Shown: in pieces, positions 5,153-13,283 of the stretch
Numbering within the stretch: the first letter of the stretch is position 1
How the letters are laid out: each line of letters opens with the position of its first letter
NCBI GenBank assembly: GCA_025454075.1
Contig: JALOPD010000029.1
Span: forward strand, 1-44,000
Source: Desulfobacterales bacterium
Lineage (GTDB): Bacteria; Desulfobacterota; Desulfobacteria; Desulfobacterales; UBA2174_A
Direction of reading: 5' to 3'
DNA: 44,000 bases
The notes under the pieces: model-generated
What the model was told of the DNA's origin: nothing
Databases searched by the model: none
Seen by the model: only the letters and a program-made list of their open reading frames with translations
Translations under genes and position numbers: made by a program

Positions 5153-6327
5153 TCAACCGGGCCTTTGCCGAGGTCATGATGCAGGGCGACGCCAAGGGGC
5201 GGGTGTTCACCTTCCCGATACCGACCTACAACCTCACGGCGGATTTCGACTGGGACAACCCCAACCTCGAGCCGCTGTGGCGCATGACCGGCAAGTACGG
5301 GATCCCGTACTTCTCCAACTTCATCAACTCCGACATGTCGCCGGAGGACGCCCGCTCCATGTGCTGCCGGCTGCGGCTCGACAACCGGGAGCTGCTCAAG
5401 CGCGGCGGCGGGCTTTTCGGCGCCAACCCCCTCACCGGCTCCATCGGCGTCGTGACCCTCAACCTCCCGCGCATCGGCTACCTCAGCGACGGCGAGGCCG
5501 ATTTCTTCGCCCGCCTCAGCCGGCAGGTGCGGCTGGCGGCCGAGAGCCTGACCATCAAGCGCAAGGTCCTCGAGCAGTTCACCGACAAGAATCTCTACCC
5601 GTACTCCAAGTTCTACCTGCGGGAGATCAAGAAGGCATCCGGGATCTACTGGAAGAACCACTTTTCAACGATCGGCATCATCGGCATGAACGAGGCCTGC
5701 CTGAACTTCCTGGGCCAGGACATCACCTCCGTCGAGGGCCAGCGGTTCGCACTGCGGGTGATGGATTTCCTGCGAGAGGCCCTCGCCGGCTTCCAGCAGG
5801 ACGTCGGGACCCTGTTCAACCTGGAGGCGACCCCGGGCGAGGGCACATCCTACCGGCTGGCCATGCTCGACAAGAAGCGGTTTCCGGACATCGTCGGCGC
5901 CAATGACGCCGATGTGCGCCGGCAGGGCGCCGCCCCCTACTACACCAATTCCAGCCAGCTGCCGGTCGGCTTCACCGACGACCTGTTCCAGACCCTGAGG
6001 CTGCAGGACGAGCTGCAGTGCAAATACACCGGGGGGACGGTGCTTCACATTTTCCTGGGCGAGCAGGTGAAGGACACCGCCGTCGTCCGCGCGCTCGTGC
6101 GCAAGATCGCCGCCCAGCATCGACTGCCGTACTTCACTCTCACCCCGACCTTCAGCATCTGCCCCTCCCACGGCTATCTGGACGGGGAGCAGCCCTGCTG
6201 CAGCCGGTGCAGCGAGTCGACCGAGGTCTACTCCCGGGTGGTGGGGTATCTGCGGCCGGTGAAGCAGTGGAACACCGGCAAGCAGGCCGAGTTCGGGGAC
6301 CGGAAGAGCATCCGGGTCGCATCCTGA
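5089..6327 (+). CDS. nrdD: Anaerobic ribonucleotide reductase, C-terminal catalytic part
   Basis: Continues NrdD after the frameshift; homology in this frame begins at about 5077-5083 (DTAVVVGG...). The conserved barrel is present (VFTFPIPTYNLTADFDWDNP, YFSNFINSDMSPEDARSMCC, RLRLDNRELLKRGGGLFGAN). The C-terminal zinc-binding site has a Cys-Pro-Ser-His first pair and a CCSRC second pair, and the glycyl-radical motif RVVGYL follows with the radical Gly codon at 6244-6246. About 25 nt encoding the loop between NITLD and the VVVGG strand appear to be missing at the junction. GTG at 5089 is only the first start codon of the open frame; independent translation is not expected. nrdG follows 29 bp later. 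Confidence 0.88.
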   Translation: MVVGGVERPETYGEFQAEMDLINRAFAEVMMQGDAKGRVFTFPIPTYNLTADFDWDNPNLEPLWRMTGKYGIPYFSNFINSDMSPEDARSMCCRLRLDNRELLKRGGGLFGANPLTGSIGVVTLNLPRIGYLSDGEADFFARLSRQVRLAAESLTIKRKVLEQFTDKNLYPYSKFYLREIKKASGIYWKNHFSTIGIIGMNEACLNFLGQDITSVEGQRFALRVMDFLREALAGFQQDVGTLFNLEATPGEGTSYRLAMLDKKRFPDIVGANDADVRRQGAAPYYTNSSQLPVGFTDDLFQTLRLQDELQCKYTGGTVLHIFLGEQVKDTAVVRALVRKIAAQHRLPYFTLTPTFSICPSHGYLDGEQPCCSRCSESTEVYSRVVGYLRPVKQWNTGKQAEFGDRKSIRVAS

Positions 6328-6356
6328 CCCGAAGCCCGCCCGCAGGAGAACGCGCC

Positions 6357-7055
6357 GTGCGCATCGGGGGACTCCAAAAACATTCGTTCATCGACTACCC
6401 CGGGAAGGTGAGCTGCGTCGTTTTCATGGCGGGGTGCAACTTCGACTGCCCCTATTGCCACAACCCGCAGTTGACCGGCGATCCCGGCCGGCAGCCGGCC
6501 GCGGTGGCGGCGGAGGACGTGTTCGTTTTCCTCGACGAGCGGCGCGGGTTCCTGGACGGGGTCGTCATCTCCGGCGGGGAGCCCACCCTGCATGCGGACC
6601 TGCCGGATTTCTGCGCGCGGGTCAAGCGCCTGGGCTACCCCGTCAAGCTGGACACCAACGGCAGCCGGCCGCAGATGCTCACGCGGCTGATTCGCGAGGG
6701 CCTGGTGGACTACGTGGCGATGGACGTCAAGACGGACCCGGCGCGCTATGAAGGCTGCGTCGCCGGCCGTTGCGACGGCTCCGCGCTGCTCGCGGGCATG
6801 CGCGTGGTCATGGAGTCAGGGCTCGACCACGAATTCCGGACCACCTGCGTGAAGCCCCTGGTCACCCCGGGCACTGTCGAACGCATCGCTCGGCTCATCC
6901 AGGGCTGCCGCAGGTATGCCCTGCAGCCCTTCAAGGCGGCCACCCTCCTGCATCCCGAATTCTTCAGCACGTTCGACCCCGCGTGCTCTCCTGCCGAAAT
7001 GGACCGCCTGAAATGCATCGCGGAGCCCTGGGTTCAAACCTGTCTGGTGCGGTGA
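6357..7055 (+). CDS. nrdG: Anaerobic ribonucleotide reductase activating enzyme (radical SAM)
   Basis: A 232-residue radical-SAM protein that installs the glycyl radical on NrdD. The N-terminus (GGLQKHSFIDYPGKVSCVVF) and the cluster motif C27-x3-C31-x2-C34 (CNFDCPYC) bind the 4Fe-4S cluster that cleaves S-adenosylmethionine; VISGGEPTL is the SAM-binding GGE motif and LDTNGSRP and YVAMDVKTDP are conserved barrel strands. It is the longer form common in anaerobes. GTG at 6357 has AGGAG eight bases upstream. It lies immediately after nrdD in the same transcript. The gene itself is intact although its partner is frameshifted, which favours an assembly error or very recent loss in nrdD. Confidence 0.9.
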   Translation: MRIGGLQKHSFIDYPGKVSCVVFMAGCNFDCPYCHNPQLTGDPGRQPAAVAAEDVFVFLDERRGFLDGVVISGGEPTLHADLPDFCARVKRLGYPVKLDTNGSRPQMLTRLIREGLVDYVAMDVKTDPARYEGCVAGRCDGSALLAGMRVVMESGLDHEFRTTCVKPLVTPGTVERIARLIQGCRRYALQPFKAATLLHPEFFSTFDPACSPAEMDRLKCIAEPWVQTCLVR

Positions 7056-7205
7056 GGCCGGACCCATAAAAAAATCTTGTCTTGCCCAATAAATCATGTT
7101 AAGCGCCAACGGTGATGAACCTTGGAGCGGTGCGTGCAGCAGGCCCCGTCGATTCAAGGCTTGGCTCGGCGAATCCCATGAATGGTTAAAAGGAGGAAGG
7201 GCCCG

Positions 7206-7700
7206 ATGGACAGCGGCAGCAAATTCCTGACATTCACCTCGGTGATCATGCTGGGGTTGATCCTCCAGGTGGTCCTGGCCGTCGCCGATCAGCGCGACAA
7301 CCCCGAGAGGGCCGCCGTGGAATTCGCCGAGGCGTATTTCTGGCTGGACGCCTCCATGGCAGACCGGCTCTGCAAGCAGCTGTCGCAGCCGTCCGAGGAC
7401 GGCGTGGTGGCGAACTATCTGCAACGGGTCGACCAGGAGGCCCGTGCCATGGGCTTCCAGTTCAACTATATGAAACAGGGCGTCTTCCACATTCAGACCC
7501 AGACCACTCTCAAGGACGTCGACACGGCCGAAGTCAGGTTCAAGGGCGAGCGCCGCCGCACCATCAACCCGGTGTTCGGGCTCGTGGCCCGTTGGTTTTC
7601 CCTTGGCGAAACCCATCCGGTGGAAGAGACCCTGACGCTGGTCCGGGAGGGCGGCCGCTGGAAAGTATGCGGCAAGCCCTTCCGCCTGATTGAAAGCTGA
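7206..7700 (+). CDS. Membrane-anchored protein of unknown function
   Basis: 164 residues from the ATG at 7206, preceded by a strong AGGAGG site; a longer in-frame start at 7182 would place the ribosome site inside the gene. One hydrophobic segment near the N-terminus (FLTFTSVIMLGLILQVVLAV) is followed by a soluble domain with a pattern of helix, helix, then antiparallel strands (RTINPVFGLVARWF, VEETLTLVREGGRWKVCGKP). The ending, a strand with GGRWKVCG, is typical of NTF2/SnoaL-like folds, but the family is not recognised with confidence. It is probably anchored with the domain outside the cytoplasm. The downstream gene has its own promoter overlapping this gene's end. Confidence 0.7.
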   Translation: MDSGSKFLTFTSVIMLGLILQVVLAVADQRDNPERAAVEFAEAYFWLDASMADRLCKQLSQPSEDGVVANYLQRVDQEARAMGFQFNYMKQGVFHIQTQTTLKDVDTAEVRFKGERRRTINPVFGLVARWFSLGETHPVEETLTLVREGGRWKVCGKPFRLIES

Positions 7701-7718
7701 CGCTTTCTCCGCTATAAT
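7690..7718 (+). promoter_or_regulatory. Consensus sigma-70-type promoter of the HD-domain gene
   Basis: TTGAAA at 7690-7695, a 17-bp spacer and a perfect TATAAT at 7713-7718. It starts inside the last codons of the preceding gene. Transcription would begin near 7725, which argues against translation from the GTG at 7730 and for the ATG at 7793. Confidence 0.68.
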
Positions 7719-7792
7719 CATCCCGGGGAGTGCCGGTTTCGCTCAGCAGAAATCGGCACTTCCGCCCTTTCACCCCTTTTTTCCAACCTGCG

Positions 7793-8563
7793 ATGGCCGA
7801 TACGCTGTCCCTTTACACGCAGCTGCGTGAGCGGGCGCGCCGGATTGCCGCCCGGTTTCCGGCGGTGGATTTTTACCTCGATGAGGCCGGCGCGGTGGAC
7901 GTCTCGCGGAGAATTTTTGAAACCGACCCGCTGGTCGTCCAGCTTCGGCAGCGGGTGGTCGATCGCCTGGAGGACGATTTCGGCCACGGCATGCTGCACG
8001 CCACCAAGGTCGCCTTGGACGCGGGCGCGCTGACCCACATCGAGGGCCGGGCCGCCGGCTACATGGGCGATTATCTGGCGCGCCGGGTCAGCATCGCGCA
8101 GGTGGCCGGCCTGCTGCACGACATCCAGCGCAAGCAGCGCAATCATGCCGAGCAGGGGGCGACCTTCGCAGGCGGCCTGCTCGCCGAATACCCGCTGGAG
8201 GCCGCTGAAATCGAGGACATCTGCATCGCCATCCGCAACCATGAAGCCTTCAAGACCACGGTCGGCATCGACACTCGCGAGGGGGCGCTGATCTCCGACT
8301 GCCTGTACGATGCCGACAAGTTCCGCTGGGGTCCGGACAACTTCACCGACACCCTGTGGGCCATGGTCGCCTTTCGCCGGCCGACCTTGCGCGATTTCGT
8401 GCGGCACTACCCGGCCGGCATGGAGAGCCTCGCCCGCATCCGGTCCACCTTCCGCACCCCGACCGGCAGGGCCTACGGCCCCCGGTTCATCGATGCGGGG
8501 ATCTCCATCGGCGAGGAGCTCTACCGGGTGATATGCACCGAATTCTCAACCCACCTTGGATGA
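7793..8563 (+). CDS. HD-domain phosphohydrolase family protein
   Basis: 256 residues from the ATG at 7793, with HD-superfamily metal ligands: a first His in DDFGHGMLHA (residues 61-70), the His-Asp pair in AGLLHDIQRK (near 109-110), a following IRNHEAF, and the Asp in ISDCLYDADKFRWG. HD proteins with this order hydrolyse phosphomonoesters or nucleotides in the cytoplasm; the substrate cannot be inferred. A GTG at 7730 in the same frame would add 21 non-conserved residues and falls at the predicted transcription start. No clear ribosome site precedes 7793. The gene appears monocistronic, since a second consensus promoter follows its stop. Confidence 0.75.
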   Translation: MADTLSLYTQLRERARRIAARFPAVDFYLDEAGAVDVSRRIFETDPLVVQLRQRVVDRLEDDFGHGMLHATKVALDAGALTHIEGRAAGYMGDYLARRVSIAQVAGLLHDIQRKQRNHAEQGATFAGGLLAEYPLEAAEIEDICIAIRNHEAFKTTVGIDTREGALISDCLYDADKFRWGPDNFTDTLWAMVAFRRPTLRDFVRHYPAGMESLARIRSTFRTPTGRAYGPRFIDAGISIGEELYRVICTEFSTHLG

Positions 8564-8598
8564 GGTCGAAAAAAGGCCGGTCCCGGCCTCTTTCCTGT

Positions 8599-8627
8599 TT
8601 GACAGCCCCGGTCGGTTCTTCTATACT
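8599..8627 (+). promoter_or_regulatory. Near-perfect sigma-70-type promoter of the acyl-CoA ligase gene
   Basis: TTGACA at 8599-8604, a 17-bp spacer, TATACT at 8622-8627. It is among the strongest matches in the window and lies about 60 bp before the start codon, suggesting high basal expression of the ligase. Confidence 0.72.
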
Positions 8628-8686
8628 TCCTCGACTCTTCCCGTGCGGATTGCTTCTTTCCACCCCCATCACCCAAGGAGGCTGAC

Positions 8687-10420
8687 ATGTCTCAGCAAGC
8701 GTGGCCCACACCCCACTGGCCGGACGGCGTCCCCCGCGAAGTCACCGGATACGACAAGCCCCTTTTTTCGATCCTGGACGACACGGCCAAAGAGTTCCCG
8801 GACCGGGTGTACACCGTTTTCAGCGACGCTTCGCGGACCTACGCCCAGGTCAAGAACGCCGCCGACCGGGTCGCCAACTTCCTGGCCGGCCGCGGCATCC
8901 GCAAGGGCGATCGCGTGGCCATCTTCCTGCCCAACCTGCCGCACTATCCGGCGATCTACTTCGGCATCCTCAAAGCCGGGGCGGTCGGGGTCACCTGCAA
9001 CCCGCTCTACAAGGCCCAGGAGCTCCAGCACCAGCTCAAGGACTGCGGCGCCAAGGCCGTCTTCTGCATGGATCACCCCGGGTTCTACCCGACCACCGTG
9101 AAGGCCATCGAAGGGACCGGCGTCGAGACGGTGGTGATCTGCGGGGTCAAGTCCTACCTGCCCAAGCTGAAAGGGATCATCGGCGGGCTTTTGGGGAAGA
9201 TCCCCAAGGCGGAGTCCTACGTGCCCGGCCATCTGTTTTTCGACGACGTGATCGCGGCGGCCAGACCCGAACCGCCCGCGGTCGACATCCACCCCTCGAC
9301 GGACCTGGCGCTCATCCTCTACACCGGGGGCACCACGGGGGTCCCCAAGGGCGCCTGCCTGACCCACACCAACTTCACCTACGATCTCGCCGGTATCAAC
9401 CATTGGATGCAGCTCGTGCACGAACCGGGCGCCAAACCCGAGACGCAGCGCAGGGCCTTTCACACCTATCTTGGGGTTCTGCCCTGGTACCACAGCTTCG
9501 GGATGACCTGCGCCATGCTCTCCTCCTGCGCCAGCGCCAGCCGTCTGATCTGCGTCCCCGACCCCAGGGCCGGCAACCCGCCGTTCACCGAAGTGCTCAA
9601 AATCGTCCAGAAACACCGCCCCACGCTCATGCCGGCGGTGCCGACGATTTTCATGGCGTTCACGAACCACTCCCAGCTGGAAAAGTTCGACCTCACCTCG
9701 CTCATCGGCTGTTTCTCGGGCGGCGCCCCGCTGCCGCCGGAGGTCTGCCGGCGGTTCGAGGAGAAGACGGGCGCCGTCATTTTCGAGGGCTACGGCCTGA
9801 GCGAAACCGCGCCGGTGGCCACCGCCAACCCCACCAACACCCGCCAGCGCAAGATCGGCAGCATCGGCTTCCCGCTGCCGGGCACCGACATCAAGGTGCT
9901 GGACGTGGCGTCGGGGCTGCAGGAGTTGCCCCGGGGGCAGGACGGCGAGATCGCCATCTGCGGCCCCCAGGTGATGAAAGGCTACTGGAACCGGCCCGAG
10001 GAGGACGAGAAAGCCTTCCGGGTGATCGACGGCCGGCGCTATTTTCTGACCGGCGACATCGGCCACGTCGACGACGAGGGCTACATCCTCATAACGGATC
10101 GCAAGAAGGACATGGTGCTCGTGGGCGGCTTCAACGTCTACCCGCGGGACGTGGAGGACATCCTCTTCCAGCACCCGAAGGTGGCCATCGCGGCGGTGGT
10201 GGGCGTGCCGGATGCCAAGAGCGGCGAGGCGGTCAAGGCCTTCATTCAGCTCAAACCCGGTGAGACGGCCACGGTGGAGGAGATCATGGCTTTCTGCAAG
10301 GACAACATGGCCGGCTACAAGCGCCCCAAGAGCATCGAGTTCCGGGAGACGCTGCCGATGTCCAGCGTCGGCAAGGTGCTGCGGCGGCTGCTGCGGGACG
10401 AGGAGCGGGGAGCCAAGTAG
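8687..10420 (+). CDS. Long-chain fatty acid--CoA ligase (FadD-like, AMP-forming)
   Basis: A 577-residue member of the adenylate-forming superfamily, which converts a fatty acid, ATP and CoA to acyl-CoA via an acyl-adenylate. Visible motifs: the phosphate-binding loop LYTGGTTGVPKG near residue 210, PWYHSFGMT, FSGGAPLPPEV, the adenine motif GYGLSETAP near 368, the hinge region LTGDIGHVDDEGY and ITDRKKDMVLVGGFNVYP, and the catalytic Lys near 563 in SSVGKVLRR. Length is normal. AAGGAGG precedes the ATG by seven bases. Nearby hydratase and the epimerase at the window's end fit fatty-acid oxidation as carbon source, although the gene is not in an operon with beta-oxidation enzymes. Chain length is not readable. 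Confidence 0.88.
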   Translation: MSQQAWPTPHWPDGVPREVTGYDKPLFSILDDTAKEFPDRVYTVFSDASRTYAQVKNAADRVANFLAGRGIRKGDRVAIFLPNLPHYPAIYFGILKAGAVGVTCNPLYKAQELQHQLKDCGAKAVFCMDHPGFYPTTVKAIEGTGVETVVICGVKSYLPKLKGIIGGLLGKIPKAESYVPGHLFFDDVIAAARPEPPAVDIHPSTDLALILYTGGTTGVPKGACLTHTNFTYDLAGINHWMQLVHEPGAKPETQRRAFHTYLGVLPWYHSFGMTCAMLSSCASASRLICVPDPRAGNPPFTEVLKIVQKHRPTLMPAVPTIFMAFTNHSQLEKFDLTSLIGCFSGGAPLPPEVCRRFEEKTGAVIFEGYGLSETAPVATANPTNTRQRKIGSIGFPLPGTDIKVLDVASGLQELPRGQDGEIAICGPQVMKGYWNRPEEDEKAFRVIDGRRYFLTGDIGHVDDEGYILITDRKKDMVLVGGFNVYPRDVEDILFQHPKVAIAAVVGVPDAKSGEAVKAFIQLKPGETATVEEIMAFCKDNMAGYKRPKSIEFRETLPMSSVGKVLRRLLRDEERGAK

Positions 10421-10526
10421 GCGCGCCCTTCCGGACACGCACTCTCCGGATTTCGCCCGGGACCCGGGCCGGCCGGCGCCCCGGAATCAATCGCGCGACG
10501 CCGAAAACGAGGTGGAGCCACGCTTC

Positions 10527-10859
10527 ATGGGAAATTCGCTTGCTCAGTGGTGTTCGAAGCACCCCTACACCGTCACCAGCCTGATCTTTCTGGCGCTGAT
10601 CCTCCTGGGGTGGCGGGTTCTGGGCTGGGGGGAGCGGCACCTCGGTTTCGTGCTGCTGCTGTATTTCATCGTTACGCTGGGGGTGCGGCTGGACGAGATC
10701 ACCCGCAGCATCGGCGGCCATTCGGCCCACCCGCCCGCGCGGGCCGGCGAGTCCGACACCGTCATCGCCCACCTGAAGGACATCAAGGAGCTGCTGCGCC
10801 GCATCGATTCGAAGCTGCCACGGCCGGCGCCGGACGACGACCGGGGGCCGCGACCCTAG
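10527..10859 (+). CDS. Small two-helix membrane protein, unknown function
   Basis: 110 residues with two hydrophobic segments (TVTSLIFLALILLGWRVLGW and HLGFVLLLYFIVTLGVRLDE) and a charged cytoplasmic tail (VIAHLKDIKELLRRIDSKL) likely to form an amphipathic or coiled-coil helix. Similar small proteins with a short tail are often annotated as low-affinity iron permease-like or as DUF membrane proteins; I do not assign one. The ATG at 10527 has GGTGGAG about nine bases upstream. It lies between the ligase and the MaoC-like gene on the same strand. Confidence 0.55.
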   Translation: MGNSLAQWCSKHPYTVTSLIFLALILLGWRVLGWGERHLGFVLLLYFIVTLGVRLDEITRSIGGHSAHPPARAGESDTVIAHLKDIKELLRRIDSKLPRPAPDDDRGPRP

Positions 10860-10921
10860 CCGGACCTCCATGCGCGCCGGCGTGCGGGTCCCCCGGCCCG
10901 TCGGCGCGAGAGACAGCCTGC

Positions 10922-11773
10922 ATGGCCTTGAACCTGGAAGCCGTCGGCCGGAAGACCGGCCCCTTCACGCGCGCCTACGACTGGAAGGACCTCGCCCTGT
11001 ACGCCTTGGGCGTGGGGGCCGGCTTCGGCGAGCTCGACTACTGCTACGAGAAACGCCTCAGGGTGATCCCGACCTTCGGGGCGGCGATGACCTTCGAGGT
11101 CGTCTGGCATCTGGCCTCCCTGAGCAACCTCAACGCCGCCGGGGTGGTCCACGGCGAGCACGAGATGGTGTTCCATCACCCCATCCCGCCTCAGGGGACC
11201 CTGGTCACCGAGGGCGCCATCGCCCACTGCTACGACAAGGGCCGGGAAAAGGGGGCGTTGGTGGTGGCCGACTTCGAAACGCGCGACGCCGGCGGTCGGA
11301 GGCTCTTCGGCACGCGCGCGACCTTGTTTGCGCGCCTGGACGGCGGATACGGCGGCGAAGACGCTCCGCGCCAGGCCCAAGGGATCCCCGACCGGGCGGC
11401 GGACTGCGAAGTGGGGGCCGTGCCCGCCGAGGACCAGCCGCTGGTCTATCGGCTGTCCGGCGACACCTTCCCCCTCCACGTCGATCCTGACTTTGCGCGG
11501 GCCGCCGGCTTCGAGCGACCGATCATGCACGGATTGTGCACCCTGGGCTTCGCCTGCCGCGCGCTCGTTTCGCGGCGATGCCCGGGGGCCCCGGAAAACG
11601 TGCGGCGCATCGGCTGCCGCTTCACGCGGCCGCTTTATCCCGGGACGGCGATCCGGACGCTGATCTGGTCGGCCGGCGAGGGGAGGGCGCTTTGGCGGGT
11701 CGTGAAGGATTCCGACGGGGGCGTCGTCATCGACAACGGGATATTCGAATACGGGGCGCCCGCGCGGACATGA
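10922..11773 (+). CDS. MaoC-like double hot-dog dehydratase (2-enoyl-CoA hydratase 2 type)
   Basis: A 283-residue protein of the length of two fused hot-dog domains. The N-terminal half matches hydratase-2 N-domains (GFGELDYCYEKRLRVIPTFG, VVHGEHEMVFHHPIPPQGTL). The C-terminal half has the hydratase-2 motif region YRLSGDTFPLHVDPDFARAA near residue 176, then GFERPIMHGLCTLGFA. The family hydrates trans-2-enoyl-CoA to (R)-3-hydroxyacyl-CoA. The catalytic Asp and His are present, but the usual Asn in GDxNPLH is replaced by Phe, so activity or specificity may differ. The ATG at 10922 has only a weak ribosome site. The next gene is convergent, 15 bp away. Confidence 0.82.
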   Translation: MALNLEAVGRKTGPFTRAYDWKDLALYALGVGAGFGELDYCYEKRLRVIPTFGAAMTFEVVWHLASLSNLNAAGVVHGEHEMVFHHPIPPQGTLVTEGAIAHCYDKGREKGALVVADFETRDAGGRRLFGTRATLFARLDGGYGGEDAPRQAQGIPDRAADCEVGAVPAEDQPLVYRLSGDTFPLHVDPDFARAAGFERPIMHGLCTLGFACRALVSRRCPGAPENVRRIGCRFTRPLYPGTAIRTLIWSAGEGRALWRVVKDSDGGVVIDNGIFEYGAPART

Positions 11774-11788
11774 CCCCCGGCGCGCGTC

Positions 11789-12595
11789 TCAGCGGCCGGC
11801 CGACTCCAACCGGGCCACGGGGTTGCCGAAGCTGCAGGGCATCATGGCCGCGCACTTGCCGCAGACGTGGGTGCTTTCCGGCAGGTCCGAAAAATCCTCA
11901 AGGCCGGCACGGTTGTCTTTGAGCCGTTCCCAGCAGCGGCGGCGCTCGAAGCCGTTGGTCGCCAGGGCCTCCACCGGGCAGGCCGCGACGCACAGGCCGC
12001 AGCCCTTGCCGGCCTTGAGCAGGCAGGCCTCGCGGGTCTCGATCAGCGGATGGTCGCCGAGTTCGGCTTCGGTCACCAGGCTCCCCAGGCGGCCGGTGCA
12101 GCCGGCCGGTGTGATCAGCATGTGGTGGGTCCCGAAGCGGCCCAGGTCGACGAGATGGCCCAGGTGCTTGTGGGACCAGCGGGCCGTCAACCGCTCCTCG
12201 TTGAAGTTGTGGGTGGCCGGCGTCAGCCCGCAACGGGAACCATGCCCCTCCAGCAGCGCCCCCAACGCCCGGCCCAGGCGGTTGATCAGATCGTTGGTCT
12301 GCACGTAGGCGAGGCCCCAGTTGCGGCAGGGCCGGTCGCTTTTCTGGTTTTCGCGTGCGAGCTCCTTTTTGAAGGGGATGAAAAAAACGACGACCGATCG
12401 CGCGGTCGGCAGCAGATCGCGCGGGTGCAAGTGGTCGTCGGCCGCGATGCGTGCGAGCATTTCGAAACGCTCATCGACCGGGGCGGCCGCCAGCAGCGGG
12501 GCGCGCCACCAGCCACGCACCCCCGAGCGGCCGGGCTCGGCCGCCACATATTCCTCCGCCAACCGACGCAGTGCTTCGACCGAAACAGCGGTCAT
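11789..12595 (-). CDS. 4Fe-4S double-cluster protein, epoxyqueuosine reductase-like
   Basis: 268 residues from the ATG at 12595 with GGAGG four bases upstream; a longer frame to 12658 exists but lacks such a site. The C-terminal third holds two cysteine clusters: C-x6-CGLCVAACPVEAL, a ferredoxin-type 4Fe-4S motif, and CGKCAAMMPC, the second cluster. The central region (LGRFGTHHMLITPAGCTGRL then GSLVTEAEL) parallels the LGWIGKNTLLI and LG-x-LT regions of the QueG family but is divergent, and the protein is about 100 residues shorter than QueG. I therefore assign it to the wider QueG-like reductase family without claiming epoxyqueuosine as substrate, although queA and tgt occur 30 kb away. Confidence 0.72.
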   Translation of the reverse strand: MTAVSVEALRRLAEEYVAAEPGRSGVRGWWRAPLLAAAPVDERFEMLARIAADDHLHPRDLLPTARSVVVFFIPFKKELARENQKSDRPCRNWGLAYVQTNDLINRLGRALGALLEGHGSRCGLTPATHNFNEERLTARWSHKHLGHLVDLGRFGTHHMLITPAGCTGRLGSLVTEAELGDHPLIETREACLLKAGKGCGLCVAACPVEALATNGFERRRCWERLKDNRAGLEDFSDLPESTHVCGKCAAMMPCSFGNPVARLESAGR

Positions 12596-12824
12596 AGGTC
12601 CTCCGGCTTGCCCAGGGGCAAGGCCCGCGCCGCACGGGCCCGTGCCCGGATCGTTCAACAGCAGGTGACGCCGTCATAGATCATCGCACGGTTCCGGTCA
12701 ACGGCCGGATCGCCACCCGGGCCGCGACTCGCGTTCTTCCGCACACGGACAGCGCAATTATCGCTTGGCGATTCCAGGATTATGGGCTAAGCTGAGCCGC
12801 AGTAGAATGCGAAAGGGGGGCGTT

Positions 12825-13217
12825 ATGAAAGGAGCGGTCTGGGCCATTTTGTTGTGCGGAACCCTGCTGGCCGGGTGTGCGTCGGTGTTCGACTTCCGCC
12901 GCGAAGAGGTCTTCGAGGACAGCGCCAAGCGCTACGGGCGGATGATCCGCTGGTCCGACTTCGAATCCGCCAAGTCCTATCTGGCACCGGCCGAACCGGG
13001 GGCGAAAACCACCCCTCCCAAGAACGTGCGCGTCACGGACTATGAGGTCAAACAGATGACCTATGCCGAGGGCAAGCGCCGGGTGGTGCAGGTGGTGGAC
13101 ATTTCCTACTTTCTGGCGGACGACCCCCGGATCAAAACCCTCCAGGACCAACAGGTGTGGGAGTTCGACAGCGACAGGAATGCCTGGCTCCTGAAGAGCG
13201 GGTTTCCGAACTTCTGA
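12825..13217 (+). CDS. Small lipoprotein of unknown function
   Basis: 130 residues opening with a classic lipoprotein signal (MKGAVWAILLCGTLLAGCAS; lipobox LAGC with Cys18). The mature part has a helix around FEDSAKRYGRMIRWSDFESA followed by beta-type sequence (VRVTDYEVKQMTYAEGKRRV, QVWEFDSDRNAWLLKSGFP), a nuclear-transport-factor-2-like or DUF4440-like pattern seen in many Desulfobacterota lipoproteins. The ATG at 12825 follows AAAGGGGGG; an in-frame start at 12765 is less likely because it precedes the signal peptide. A weak promoter candidate (TTGGCG at 12765-12770, TAAGCT at 12788-12793) lies upstream. It is next to the glycan operon and may be exported with it. Confidence 0.72.
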   Translation: MKGAVWAILLCGTLLAGCASVFDFRREEVFEDSAKRYGRMIRWSDFESAKSYLAPAEPGAKTTPPKNVRVTDYEVKQMTYAEGKRRVVQVVDISYFLADDPRIKTLQDQQVWEFDSDRNAWLLKSGFPNF

Positions 13218-13283
13218 GGAAAGGCCGCGACGGCTGGCGGCCGCATTCCCGCCGCCGGCCGGCCGGTTCCCGTCATCCCCATC

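Noticed and set aside
7020..7045. GGTTCAAACC word suggestive of a tRNA T-arm
   Set aside because: It lies inside the nrdG coding sequence, and no acceptor, D- or anticodon arm can be built around it. No tRNA was found in the window.
8669..10438. A 589-codon open frame opposite the acyl-CoA ligase
   Set aside because: Antisense to a gene with all adenylate-forming motifs; composition indicates a shadow frame.
11789..12595. Assignment as true QueG to complete the queuosine pathway
   Set aside because: It has both 4Fe-4S motifs but is about 100 residues shorter than QueG and diverges in the central conserved region, so only the wider family is claimed.
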